Below, in pieces: positions 1 through 6,271 of a stretch of DNA of 8,989 nt (position 1 is the first letter of the stretch; the number at the start of each line of letters is the position of its first letter). Origin of the DNA: Pollutimonas sp036675955 (GTDB taxonomy: Bacteria; Pseudomonadota; Gammaproteobacteria; Burkholderiales; Burkholderiaceae_B); contig JAKFDW010000173.1 in the NCBI GenBank assembly GCA_036675955.1, forward strand, positions 1 to 8,989. Reading direction: 5' to 3'. The notes beneath the pieces are model-generated. The model was not told the DNA's origin, did no database searches, and saw only the letters and a list, made by a program, of their open reading frames with translations. A program made the translations under genes and the position numbers.

Positions 1-90
1 AGGCGCATAGCCAAAGAAGCCTACGCCAAGCTGAGCAACGGCAATATAAAAGGCCGTCGCTTCAGGATGCGCTTCATGTCGGAGCTGTGA
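1..90 (+). CDS. C-terminal tail of a probable DbpA-type DEAD-box RNA helicase (5' end outside window)
   Basis: Frame 1 is open from the window edge to a TGA at 88-90 and gives 29 residues. They read as a helix containing AKEAYAKL, then a turn and a basic strand, GNIKGRRFRMRF. This alternation of an Ala-rich helix and an 'I/L-KG-R/K-x-F/C-R-V/M-R' strand is how the small RNA-binding domain at the end of DbpA-like DEAD-box helicases finishes. That domain binds a hairpin of 23S rRNA during large-subunit assembly. None of the helicase motifs is in the window, so the call rests on the tail alone. The gene converges on ribA with about 21 bases between the stop codons, and no convincing terminator is visible there. 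It could instead be another basic RNA-binding protein. Confidence 0.45.
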   Translation, partial: RRIAKEAYAKLSNGNIKGRRFRMRFMSEL

Positions 91-111
91 CGCTTACGCG
101 CCAGCGATGAA

Positions 112-789
112 TCAAAGGTGCTCTTTGAGCCAATGGCCCAGCTTGGCGGCCTTGGTGCTGAGATAATTTTCGTTGAAGGGATTGCGGTTTACCTGGATAG
201 GTATGCGCTCCACCACAGGCACACCCAAACTTTCCAGCGTATTCACCTTGCGTGGATTGTTTGTCATGAGCCGCAGGGAAGCGATCCCGAAATGGTCCAG
301 CATGGGCTTGCACAAGTCGTATCGCCGCATGTCGGCTGGAAAACCCAGCTGCTCGTTGGCCTCGACGGTATCGGCGCCGGCATCCTGCAGCTGATAAGCC
401 CGTATCTTGTTTACCAGTCCGATGCCGCGTCCTTCCTGGCGCATGTACAAAAGGGCGCCCCGCCCTTCGCCGGCAATGGCCTTGAGCGCGGTCTCGAGCT
501 GGGCACCGCAATCGCAACGCTGACTGAACAAGGCGTCCCCGGTCAGGCATTCGGAATGCACGCGCGCAAGCACAGGCTTGCCATTATTGACATCGCCCAG
601 GGTAAGCAAGAGATGCTCTTTGCCGGTGGCGGCCTCTACGAAAACATGAATGCCGAATGTAGCCCACGGGGTGGGCAGTTCGCTTGAAGTAACGTAGTTC
701 AAGCCGGGTCCCGCGGACCCGGGCAATTCATCAGTGCCTGTTTTTCCAATTTCCAATACGCCAGCATCAGCGCCGTACAAGGGCTGCAT
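112..789 (-). CDS. ribA: GTP cyclohydrolase II (riboflavin biosynthesis)
   Basis: This cytosolic zinc enzyme opens the imidazole ring of GTP, releasing formate and pyrophosphate to give the first intermediate of riboflavin, FMN and FAD synthesis. From the chosen start the protein is 225 residues. The core ARVHSECLTGDALFSQRCDCG carries the three zinc cysteines C81, C92 and C94. It is followed by the nucleotide-binding stretch RQEGRGIGL, Y132 in KIRAY, D153 and R155 (matching E. coli Y105, D126 and R128), and the tail motif TNNPRKV. E. coli RibA is 196 residues, so this one has about 27 extra N-terminal residues. The ATG at 789 is preceded by GAGG at 796-799 with six bases between. A longer in-frame ATG at 858 has GAGG only one base upstream and lies in a hairpin, so it is less likely. 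There is no fused RibB domain. The neighbouring transporter operon runs in the same direction but ends about 200 bases upstream, so ribA probably has its own promoter. Confidence 0.95.
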   Translation of the reverse strand: MQPLYGADAGVLEIGKTGTDELPGSAGPGLNYVTSSELPTPWATFGIHVFVEAATGKEHLLLTLGDVNNGKPVLARVHSECLTGDALFSQRCDCGAQLETALKAIAGEGRGALLYMRQEGRGIGLVNKIRAYQLQDAGADTVEANEQLGFPADMRRYDLCKPMLDHFGIASLRLMTNNPRKVNTLESLGVPVVERIPIQVNRNPFNENYLSTKAAKLGHWLKEHL

Positions 790-846
790 AAATAACCTCG
801 AAACAGAAGTACACGGGAGATTAACATTCTTCAATGGGCTCGGGTC

Positions 847-872
847 GCGGGGCAGCATGCCTCACGCCCCGC
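847..872 (-). promoter_or_regulatory. Second hairpin in the ribA leader
   Basis: GCGGGGC and GCCCCGC form a perfect 7-base stem around a 12-base loop that contains an in-frame ATG (858-856). No U-run follows on the minus strand, so it is not an intrinsic terminator. It would hide the upstream ATG, which favours the start at 789. Confidence 0.45.
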
Positions 873-885
873 CCGGATAATCTCC

Positions 886-909
886 GCCGGCGGCCTCATG
901 GCCACCGGC
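886..909 (-). promoter_or_regulatory. Strong hairpin at the predicted 5' end of the ribA leader
   Basis: Two 10-base arms, 909-900 and 895-886, pair around the tetraloop ATGA. Nine pairs are Watson-Crick. The tenth, 904/891, is a G-U wobble in minus-strand RNA but a C-A mismatch in plus-strand RNA, so the structure is better suited to the ribA transcript. It does not have the conserved segments of an FMN riboswitch. A 5'-terminal hairpin could stabilise the mRNA; that role is inferred. Confidence 0.5.
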
Positions 910-915
910 ATGGGT

Positions 916-944
916 ACTATATTACTTCCGCCGGGAGGTGAGCA
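916..944 (-). promoter_or_regulatory. Candidate sigma-70 promoter for ribA
   Basis: On the minus strand TATAGT (921-916) matches the -10 consensus at five of six bases. A weak -35 candidate, TGCTCA (944-939), matches three of six, with a 17-base spacer. Transcription would begin near 909, at the first base of the leader hairpin described below. This is a by-eye call; the -35 is poor. Confidence 0.3.
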
Positions 945-966
945 GTAGTCGGCTCGGACGGTTTTC

Positions 967-988
967 ATTGTCCTGCGTGAAGGACAAT
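967..988 (-). other. Perfect inverted repeat at the livF stop codon, possible 3' end hairpin
   Basis: ATTGTCCT (967-974) and AGGACAAT (981-988) are perfect 8-base arms around a 6-base loop, beginning at the last base of the livF stop codon. No T-tract follows on either strand (the minus strand reads GAAAAC), so it is not a canonical intrinsic terminator. It may mark or protect the 3' end of the transporter mRNA. Confidence 0.45.
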
Positions 989-1692
989 CAAACCTTGACG
1001 CCCAGGTACTTCTGGATGACGCTATTGTCGTCGTGCAGTTCCGCAGGTGTTCCCTCGTACACCATGTGGCCATTGTTGATGATGTAGCAGCGGTTCGCCA
1101 GAGACAGCGCCGCCCGGACATTCTGTTCAACGATGACTATGGTATGCCCGTTGGCAGCAAGGTCCCGGCATACCTCGACCAGGTCCCGCACGATCAGCGG
1201 AGCCAATCCCTCGAAGGGTTCATCGAGCAAGATGATATTGGCATTGCGTATCATTGCACGGGCAATGGCAAGCATTTGCTGCTCGCCCCCGGAAAGCTGT
1301 TTGCCCCGATTGCGCTTGCGTTCCGCAAGGCGCGGGAAGGTTTCATAAATTGACTCAAGGGAACGAGGCTGCTCGGCCGTCATTGCGGCCAGTTGCAAAT
1401 TCTCCTGCACCGTTATCTGGCCGAAAATACGCCGCTCTTCGGGCACCAGCTGGATGCCCCGCTTCGCCAATTGGTAGGGAAGCATATGCTGCACTTCCGT
1501 GCCGTTATGGCGGATGATGCCGCTTTTTGGCTGCACCAGTCCCATCAGCGATTTGAGCGTCGTACTCTTGCCCGCCCCGTTGCGCCCCAGCAAAGCCACC
1601 ACCTCGTTTTTCTCCACACGCATCGATACGTCGAAAAGGATGTGGGAGTCCCCGTAATAGCTGTTGATTTTGTCGACTTCAAGCAGACTCAT
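988..1692 (-). CDS. livF: HAAT-family ABC transporter ATP-binding protein LivF
   Basis: One of the two cytoplasmic ATPases that drive import of the ligand delivered by the binding protein. It is 234 residues, the usual LivF length. The Walker A GRNGAGKST lies at residues 36-44, the VPEERRIF block typical of LivF at 84-90, the ABC signature LSGGEQQ at 133-139, and Walker B ILLDEP at 154-159. The switch position carries glutamine (VEQN, Q190) instead of histidine, as is usual for LivF, so the catalytic histidine is supplied by the LivG partner. The reading frame stays open about 100 codons upstream, but that part is out-of-frame livG sequence. The start at 1692 gives the conserved N-terminus MSLLEV and has GGAGG at 1704-1708. 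The start overlaps the 3' end of livMG by 14 bases, which suggests coupled translation. It is the last gene of the operon. Confidence 0.93.
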   Translation of the reverse strand: MSLLEVDKINSYYGDSHILFDVSMRVEKNEVVALLGRNGAGKSTTLKSLMGLVQPKSGIIRHNGTEVQHMLPYQLAKRGIQLVPEERRIFGQITVQENLQLAAMTAEQPRSLESIYETFPRLAERKRNRGKQLSGGEQQMLAIARAMIRNANIILLDEPFEGLAPLIVRDLVEVCRDLAANGHTIVIVEQNVRAALSLANRCYIINNGHMVYEGTPAELHDDNSVIQKYLGVKV

Positions 1693-3523
1693 GCTCGTCC
1701 ATGCCTCCCAGATAGGCTGCCTGCACAGCGGGATCCATCCGAATTTCATCGGGGGTTCCCTCCGCCAGTTTGCGGCCTTCATATAAAACAGTGATTCGTT
1801 CGGCCAGTTCGAACATGGCGTCCATGTCGTGTTCGACGATGACCATGCTGCGACCTTTCCGTATCGATTTGAGCAGCGCCACGACGTGCACGCGTTCCTC
1901 GGGTCCAAGACCGGCCAGAGGTTCGTCGAACAGCAGCACATTGGCGCCCGTGGCCAGGGCAAGGCCGATTTCCAAACGGCGTTTCTCGCCATAAGGAAGC
2001 TCCGAAACCAGGGTATCGGCCTGATGCGTGAGGCCCACCAGCTCGATGGCGGCGTTGACTTGTCCGTCCAGCCCCTCGGCGTGATGCAGTCCGCGCAGCA
2101 TATCGGGCCGGAACTTGCCGCGGCTGCGCGCCAGCACCGGAATCATGGCGTTTTGCCTGACGGTGAGAGAATCGAAGAGCTGGTTGATCTGATAGCTCTT
2201 GCTCATACCCAGTTGGCAGACCGCCGTGACACCGATACCGGTAATTTCCTGGCCCCGGAAAAACACTTGTCCCTTGGTCGTCGCCAGCTCGCCTGCCAGC
2301 ATGGCGAAGAAGGTCGACTTGCCCGCGCCATTTGGCCCGATAACGCCCCGCAGCTCGCCTTCGGCCAAGGCAAAGCTCACGTCGCTGACCGCCGCCAGAC
2401 CGCCGTACTGCTTGCTGATGCCGCGCGCTTCCAATACGGGAGCTCCCGGCCTGCCCTCTGCTATCGGCGCAACAATATCGAGCTGGGCGCTGGCTTTCGT
2501 GTCGGCATCCGGATCGATTATTTTGCGCGTATGGCGCCGGCGCTTGACGAAGTCGAGAACACCGCCGGCCACGCCGTGGCGAAACAAGGTTACAAGCAGC
2601 ACGAAGACAATGCCGAGTATCAGCTTCCAGTACGCGCCTATATCGGACACTTGTTGCAATCCCTCGTACAGGTACAGCCAGATGGTTGCGCCAAAGAGCG
2701 GTCCCAGCAATGTTCCAGCGCCGCCCATCACAGTCTGTATGACCAGCTGGGAGGAGGTATCCAGCGCAAAGGCATCGGGGGGCATGTAGGCCTGGAACAC
2801 CCCCAGCAGGCCGCCCGCCAAACCGCCATATGCCGCGGCAATGACGAAAACGGTGAGCTTGTAGCCTTGTATAGAGTGTCCCAGCGCCATAGCACGCTTG
2901 GGGTTGCCGCGTATGGCCTTGAGCACCGCACCGAATGGCGACCGGACAATACGGCGGGCGATGAGATAGCCGACGAAAAAGAAGATCGCCACGAACCAGT
3001 ACATCGGCCAACCGCTGGAGATGTGGATGGTGGTGAATCCCAGCGCAATTTCCGGCGGTGGAACGCCCGCGATACCGTTTTCGCCTCCGGTGTATTCCTT
3101 GAAAGAAGAGTTTTGCAAGAAATAGAACATCTCGCCAAAGGCCAGCGTGCTCATTGCAAAATAGATCCCGGTTCTCCGCAAGGTAAGGTAGCCGATGACC
3201 AGGCCGGCCAATGCAGCCACCACCGTTCCGATCAACAATGCCAGGAGCATATGCGGCACGATGCCGGAAGTCAGCAGATAGGCCGCCACGAAGCCGCCCG
3301 TTCCATAGAACGCCGCTTGTCCGAAAGACAACAAGCCCGTATAGCCGAACAGCAGGTCGAAACCCAGGCCGAACAAGCCCCAGATAAGAATCCGCGTCAG
3401 CAGGTCGGGACTCATGCCCAGGGACGGCAGCACGAACGGCGCGAGCAGCAAGCTTATTCCCACGATCAATTCGGGAAGTTGGCGGCGCGCGATGGCGCCA
3501 CCCGATCGAGTATGCGCGCTCAT
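1679..3523 (-). CDS. Fused HAAT-family permease (LivM) and ATPase (LivG)
   Basis: One 614-residue polypeptide combines two subunits that are separate in E. coli. Residues about 15-325 are a LivM-type permease of multiple hydrophobic helices. It includes the family stretch GYTGLLSFGQAAFYG at 60-74 and a cytoplasmic coupling loop around 197-217 (FGAVLKAIRGNPKRAMALG). A basic, polar linker (327-362) leads to a LivG-type ATPase. That domain has Walker A GPNGAGKST at 396-404, Q-loop Q445, a LivG-style signature ELPYGEKRRLEI at 508-519, Walker B VLLFDEP at 529-535, and switch histidine H565 in VEHD. All catalytic residues are present, so the fusion looks functional. The start overlaps the livH stop as ATGA, and AGGAGGG sits six bases upstream. 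LivM-LivG fusions are known in proteobacteria. With LivF, the complex would carry one switch histidine site and one switch glutamine site. Confidence 0.93.
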   Translation of the reverse strand: MSAHTRSGGAIARRQLPELIVGISLLLAPFVLPSLGMSPDLLTRILIWGLFGLGFDLLFGYTGLLSFGQAAFYGTGGFVAAYLLTSGIVPHMLLALLIGTVVAALAGLVIGYLTLRRTGIYFAMSTLAFGEMFYFLQNSSFKEYTGGENGIAGVPPPEIALGFTTIHISSGWPMYWFVAIFFFVGYLIARRIVRSPFGAVLKAIRGNPKRAMALGHSIQGYKLTVFVIAAAYGGLAGGLLGVFQAYMPPDAFALDTSSQLVIQTVMGGAGTLLGPLFGATIWLYLYEGLQQVSDIGAYWKLILGIVFVLLVTLFRHGVAGGVLDFVKRRRHTRKIIDPDADTKASAQLDIVAPIAEGRPGAPVLEARGISKQYGGLAAVSDVSFALAEGELRGVIGPNGAGKSTFFAMLAGELATTKGQVFFRGQEITGIGVTAVCQLGMSKSYQINQLFDSLTVRQNAMIPVLARSRGKFRPDMLRGLHHAEGLDGQVNAAIELVGLTHQADTLVSELPYGEKRRLEIGLALATGANVLLFDEPLAGLGPEERVHVVALLKSIRKGRSMVIVEHDMDAMFELAERITVLYEGRKLAEGTPDEIRMDPAVQAAYLGGMDEHESA

Positions 3524-4395
3524 TCGCGACCCTCCTGTCCCATCAATCCTTGCGGACGGAAGATAAGCACAAGAGCCATCACGACGAACAGCATGACATG
3601 AGAGTATGCAGGATCAAACATAGAAGTCAGACTTAGAATTACACCGGCGATGATGCCCCCGATAATCGCACCCGGAAAAGACCCTACCCCGCCGATGACA
3701 ACCACCACGAAGGAGTCGACAAGTATCCGGTGCCCCATGTCGGGAGCCAGCGTGACGATAGGCGAGTCGATGACGCCCGCATAACCGGCCGCCATCGCAC
3801 CGATGCCAAACACAAGAAGAAAAGTACGCTTGACGTTGATTCCGAGGACATTGACCATTTGAGAGTCTTCGATCCCGGCCCGTACAATCAAGCCCAGGCT
3901 GGTGCGGTACAGGATGTAATACAGCACCGCCAGCGTACCCGCCGCAATCGCCAGGGCCTGAAGGCGGTACAAGGGGTAGATGAGCGAGCCGATATGGACG
4001 ACGCCCTGCCCCCATGCAGGCGTAGGCACAGAGAGACTGACCCCGCCGTAGATGGCGCGCACCGTCTCGATGAGGATGATGCCTATGCCGAAAGTAACCA
4101 GGATCTGGTCTTCCGGCGGTCGGCTGTAATACAAGCGCATCAGGCCGCGCTCAATCACCAGACCGACAACCAGGGTAAACAGAGCCCCGGTCACAAGGGC
4201 AGCGAGAAACGAATCCGTAATCCCGTAGGCGGTGTACCCGGCATAGGCCCCGACAACAAACAGGGCTCCATGCGCGAAATTCACAACACCGAGCGTGCCG
4301 TAGATAATGGTCAAACCAGTACTGATAAGTGCCAGCAACAGACCTGTTGCCAATCCGTTGAATAGCTGTGACAAGAATAACGACATGCTCGGCAT
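3520..4395 (-). CDS. livH: HAAT-family ABC transporter permease LivH
   Basis: An inner-membrane permease of 291 residues, the usual LivH length, with about eight hydrophobic segments. The family hallmark YGTLGVVNFAHGALFVVGAY lies at 32-51. A conserved cytoplasmic coupling loop runs at 171-186 (VRAGIEDSQMVNVLGI), and the glycine-rich stretch VIGGVGSFPGAIIGG at 233-247 is typical. It should pair with the LivM half of the fused subunit to form the membrane channel. The start at 4395 is chosen because AGGAGGAG lies five bases upstream; ATG at 4386 is a weaker alternative. Its stop overlaps the next gene by four bases (ATGA), and it begins 46 bases after the binding-protein gene. Confidence 0.95.
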   Translation of the reverse strand: MPSMSLFLSQLFNGLATGLLLALISTGLTIIYGTLGVVNFAHGALFVVGAYAGYTAYGITDSFLAALVTGALFTLVVGLVIERGLMRLYYSRPPEDQILVTFGIGIILIETVRAIYGGVSLSVPTPAWGQGVVHIGSLIYPLYRLQALAIAAGTLAVLYYILYRTSLGLIVRAGIEDSQMVNVLGINVKRTFLLVFGIGAMAAGYAGVIDSPIVTLAPDMGHRILVDSFVVVVIGGVGSFPGAIIGGIIAGVILSLTSMFDPAYSHVMLFVVMALVLIFRPQGLMGQEGRE

Positions 4396-4441
4396 TCAAG
4401 CTCCTCCTTTCAAATAAGTGCGCTAGACGCAGCCGCTGGAC

Positions 4442-5794
4442 TTAGATGTACGCGCCAAGCTTGCAGCCCAGAACACCCAGTTTCGGCAGCACGTCGGCGC
4501 CATTGACGACCTCGACGATATCGAACAAGTCGTCCTTGCTTTTCATGTCGGCTGGCTTCTTGCCGCGCACAATGGGAAAGTTGATGACGCCCTGGTGGTC
4601 TTCACCGCGGAAGTACACTTCGCCGACAGGACCCTGGCGTTTCTCGCCTTTCTCGTACGCCTTGATGACATCGGGCGGATAAAAAGTGCCGGCACGTTCG
4701 CAAGCGTCGGCCCACAATGCGGTCTGCAGATAAGCGATGTAAGCCGAATCGTGGGGCTTGCCGCCGTACTTCTTCTCGAACGCTGTGACAAAATCCTTGG
4801 CGATGGGATATTTGTCCTGCAGCGTCCACCAGAATCCTGTCGCGCCATATACGCCCTGCATGATTTCCGGACCGACTTCCTCGCCAAGGAATGGAGCCAT
4901 GTAAGGCACGACCAGCGCCATCTTGTCCAGGATGCCAAATTGTTTTGCCTGCTTGATGGAATTGGCGGCATCGGCGCCGTATGCCACGACCACCAGCGTA
5001 TCGGCGCCGCTGTTTGCGATGTTGATGAGATAGGAACTGTAGTCCTTGGCTCCCAGCGGATGGACTTGCGAGCCCACCGTCTTCCATCCCTGCTTTTCTG
5101 TGAACTCGACCATCGAGTCATACGTAGTATGGCCATAGGTGTAGTCGGGCACCAGGTACACCGCCTTTTTATCCTTACCCAGGTTCTTGGCCAGGACGGG
5201 GGCGATGGCTTGGGAAGCCGAATAGGCAAAATAACAAAGTCGGAAACCGTAACGCTGGCAATCGACGCCCGTGGTTTCGTTGGAGCCGCTGATGGCGGGC
5301 AGATAGATCGTTCTTTCCCGATCGCATACTTTTTGCAAGGCGATTGCCACGGCGCTGCTGACGCTGCCCGAAACCATCATGGCTTTGTCGTTATGGATGA
5401 ACCGGCTGGCTGCCTGGACCGCCGTATTGGGCTTGGTTTCCGCATCGGCCACGCCGAATTTCACGGTTTTGCCAAGCACGCCCTTCTTGGTCAACGGAGA
5501 AATTTTCTTCATTTCTTCCGCGCCGGCGTTGATCTGCTCGATGGCAAGCTCATAACCCTTGCGTTCGTCCGCGCCCTCAGCCGAGTATGGCCCGGTAAGA
5601 TCGAGCGTGAGGCCCACAAATACGGAGTCGCCCTCCACTCCGGCGGGATAATTGCCGACTGGCTTTTTTTCTTCGGCGGCCAAGGCGGTGCCAGGGATCC
5701 CCGGCACAAGTGCCGCAGCCGCGGTACCCGCGCCCATCTTCAGCATGGACCGTCGGTCAATGCCTGCGTTATTGCCTGATTTCCTGTCTTCCAT
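4442..5794 (-). CDS. HAAT-family ABC transporter substrate-binding protein with Tat signal
   Basis: A periplasmic type I binding protein of 450 residues that captures the ligand for the LivH/LivMG/LivF importer. The N-terminus has a twin-arginine motif, DRRSMLK (13-19), a mild hydrophobic stretch (21-33) and a probable cleavage site after ALA at 39. It therefore should be exported folded by Tat rather than by Sec. The mature part has the family landmarks VGLTLDLTGPYSAEG (60-74), SGSVSSA (142-148), SGSN (169-172) and VPDYTYG (215-221). Five cysteines are present (157, 179, 187, 365, 444), so disulfides are possible. It is longer than LivJ/LivK of E. coli, nearer in size to binding proteins for urea, amides or aromatic acids, so leucine should not be assumed as ligand. 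AAAGGAGA lies seven bases upstream of the ATG. It is first in the operon. Confidence 0.92.
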   Translation of the reverse strand: MEDRKSGNNAGIDRRSMLKMGAGTAAAALVPGIPGTALAAEEKKPVGNYPAGVEGDSVFVGLTLDLTGPYSAEGADERKGYELAIEQINAGAEEMKKISPLTKKGVLGKTVKFGVADAETKPNTAVQAASRFIHNDKAMMVSGSVSSAVAIALQKVCDRERTIYLPAISGSNETTGVDCQRYGFRLCYFAYSASQAIAPVLAKNLGKDKKAVYLVPDYTYGHTTYDSMVEFTEKQGWKTVGSQVHPLGAKDYSSYLINIANSGADTLVVVAYGADAANSIKQAKQFGILDKMALVVPYMAPFLGEEVGPEIMQGVYGATGFWWTLQDKYPIAKDFVTAFEKKYGGKPHDSAYIAYLQTALWADACERAGTFYPPDVIKAYEKGEKRQGPVGEVYFRGEDHQGVINFPIVRGKKPADMKSKDDLFDIVEVVNGADVLPKLGVLGCKLGAYI

Positions 5795-5886
5795 TGTGTC
5801 TCTCCTTTGTGATGTACCTGAATGATTTCTTACTGCCGCCGGTCTATTGCCGGCTTGAAACTACTGGACGAGGTTCCTCACTATTT

Positions 5887-5906
5887 CTTCGGCCCGGAGG
5901 CCGAAG
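5887..5906 (-). promoter_or_regulatory. Hairpin in the leader of the transporter operon
   Basis: CTTCGGCC and GGCCGAAG form a perfect 8-base stem with a 4-base loop, about 92 bases upstream of the binding-protein start. No T-run follows on the minus strand, so it is not an intrinsic terminator. It could be a leader structure or a protein-binding site. Confidence 0.4.
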
Positions 5907-5955
5907 CCTATTTGCTTGAAGCCTAAATAGATCGCTTTACGATAAAAAAATTAAA

Positions 5956-5965
5956 CACCAAGGTG
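5956..5965. promoter_or_regulatory. Palindrome CACCAAGGTG, possible operator
   Basis: A perfect 10-base palindrome about 160 bases upstream of the binding-protein gene, next to an AT-rich tract (5941-5955) where a promoter could lie. The regulator is unknown and no transcription factor gene is in the window. Confidence 0.3.
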
Positions 5966-6147
5966 ATTTGAACTGCTATTGCGGGAGTGCTTGTCTCGAA
6001 TCTTTTGGCTGTCGTGCACACGGTGCAGCAGCGTTAATTATTTGGCTTGCCCAGGGTCGCTGGTGAGCGCCAGGGTTCCGCCAGGATCAAAAATACAATT
6101 GGAAACTTACACGAGCCTGACGTAACAATCAGTTTCGTTTGTTCTTT

Positions 6148-6163
6148 CGGCCACATGTGGCCG
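6148..6163. promoter_or_regulatory. 16-base perfect palindrome, possible operator
   Basis: CGGCCACATGTGGCCG reads the same on both strands with no spacer. It lies 108 bases upstream of the TTG start at 6272 and just before the motif shared with the 8167 gene. A symmetric site of this size fits a dimeric regulator; which one is unknown. Confidence 0.4.
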
Positions 6164-6171
6164 CGTTCGCC

Positions 6172-6202
6172 CAAAACGTGCCGGCGAAAAGCCGGATAAA
6201 AT
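6172..6202 (+). promoter_or_regulatory. Shared upstream motif, copy 1
   Basis: CAAAACGTG (6172-6180), ten bases, then GCCGGATAAAAT (6191-6202). Both blocks recur in the same order at 8048-8074, with a six-base gap. In this copy the spacer makes an imperfect 11-base tandem repeat (6180-6190 and 6191-6201, nine of eleven identical) and a small GCCGG stem. It ends 69 bases before the start at 6272, so it may be a promoter or activator site. Confidence 0.4.
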
Positions 6203-6271
6203 CGAGTTGTCCGGCCAGTCGGTCAACGCCATCGGGCGCGCTGACGGCTCTAACTTTGAAGACATGTAAAT

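Larger units (their letters stand above)
5795..6271. other. Divergent intergenic region with palindromes and repeats; no gene seen
   Basis: This 477-base gap separates the minus-strand transporter operon from the plus-strand unit starting at 6272. It must hold promoters for both, but no sigma-70 promoter is convincing by eye. Visible structure, from left: a 5-base stem (5838-5842/5850-5854), an 8-base stem hairpin (5887-5906), CTATTT/AAATAG arms (5908-5913/5925-5930), the palindrome CACCAAGGTG (5956-5965), three CCAGGRT repeats (6051, 6070, 6081), a 16-base palindrome (6148-6163), and a motif shared with the region before 8167 (6172-6202). Short open frames here lack ribosome sites and recognisable protein character. 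Confidence 0.7.

Noticed and set aside
118..687. Plus-strand frame opposite ribA
   Set aside because: The minus strand carries an intact GTP cyclohydrolase II with all catalytic residues; this is its shadow.
790..987. FMN riboswitch in front of ribA
   Set aside because: The minus strand was read for the conserved riboswitch segments and none was found; only generic hairpins are present.
1693..1992. 100-residue N-terminal extension of livF
   Set aside because: It is livG sequence read in the wrong frame. The LivF family N-terminus begins at the ATG at 1692.
1829..3601. Long plus-strand open frame (590 codons) opposite the transporter genes
   Set aside because: It lies wholly antisense to the recognisable LivMG and LivH sequence, is low in hydrophobic order, rich in Q/H/R/D, and has no recognisable domain. 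It is a codon-bias shadow.
4595..5779. 394-codon plus-strand frame opposite the binding-protein gene
   Set aside because: Antisense to a well-conserved HAAT binding protein, with no ribosome site or domain of its own.
6181..6195. Intrinsic terminator (CCGGC-GAAAA-GCCGG)
   Set aside because: The stem is only 5 bases, no T-run follows on either strand, and it is explained better as part of a tandem repeat within the shared motif.
6172..6202. Sigma-28 (FliA) promoter
   Set aside because: CAAA, 15 bases, GCCGGATAA looks similar to TAAA-N15-GCCGATAA, but the -10 has an extra G, the second copy of the motif has a different spacing, and no motility gene is near.
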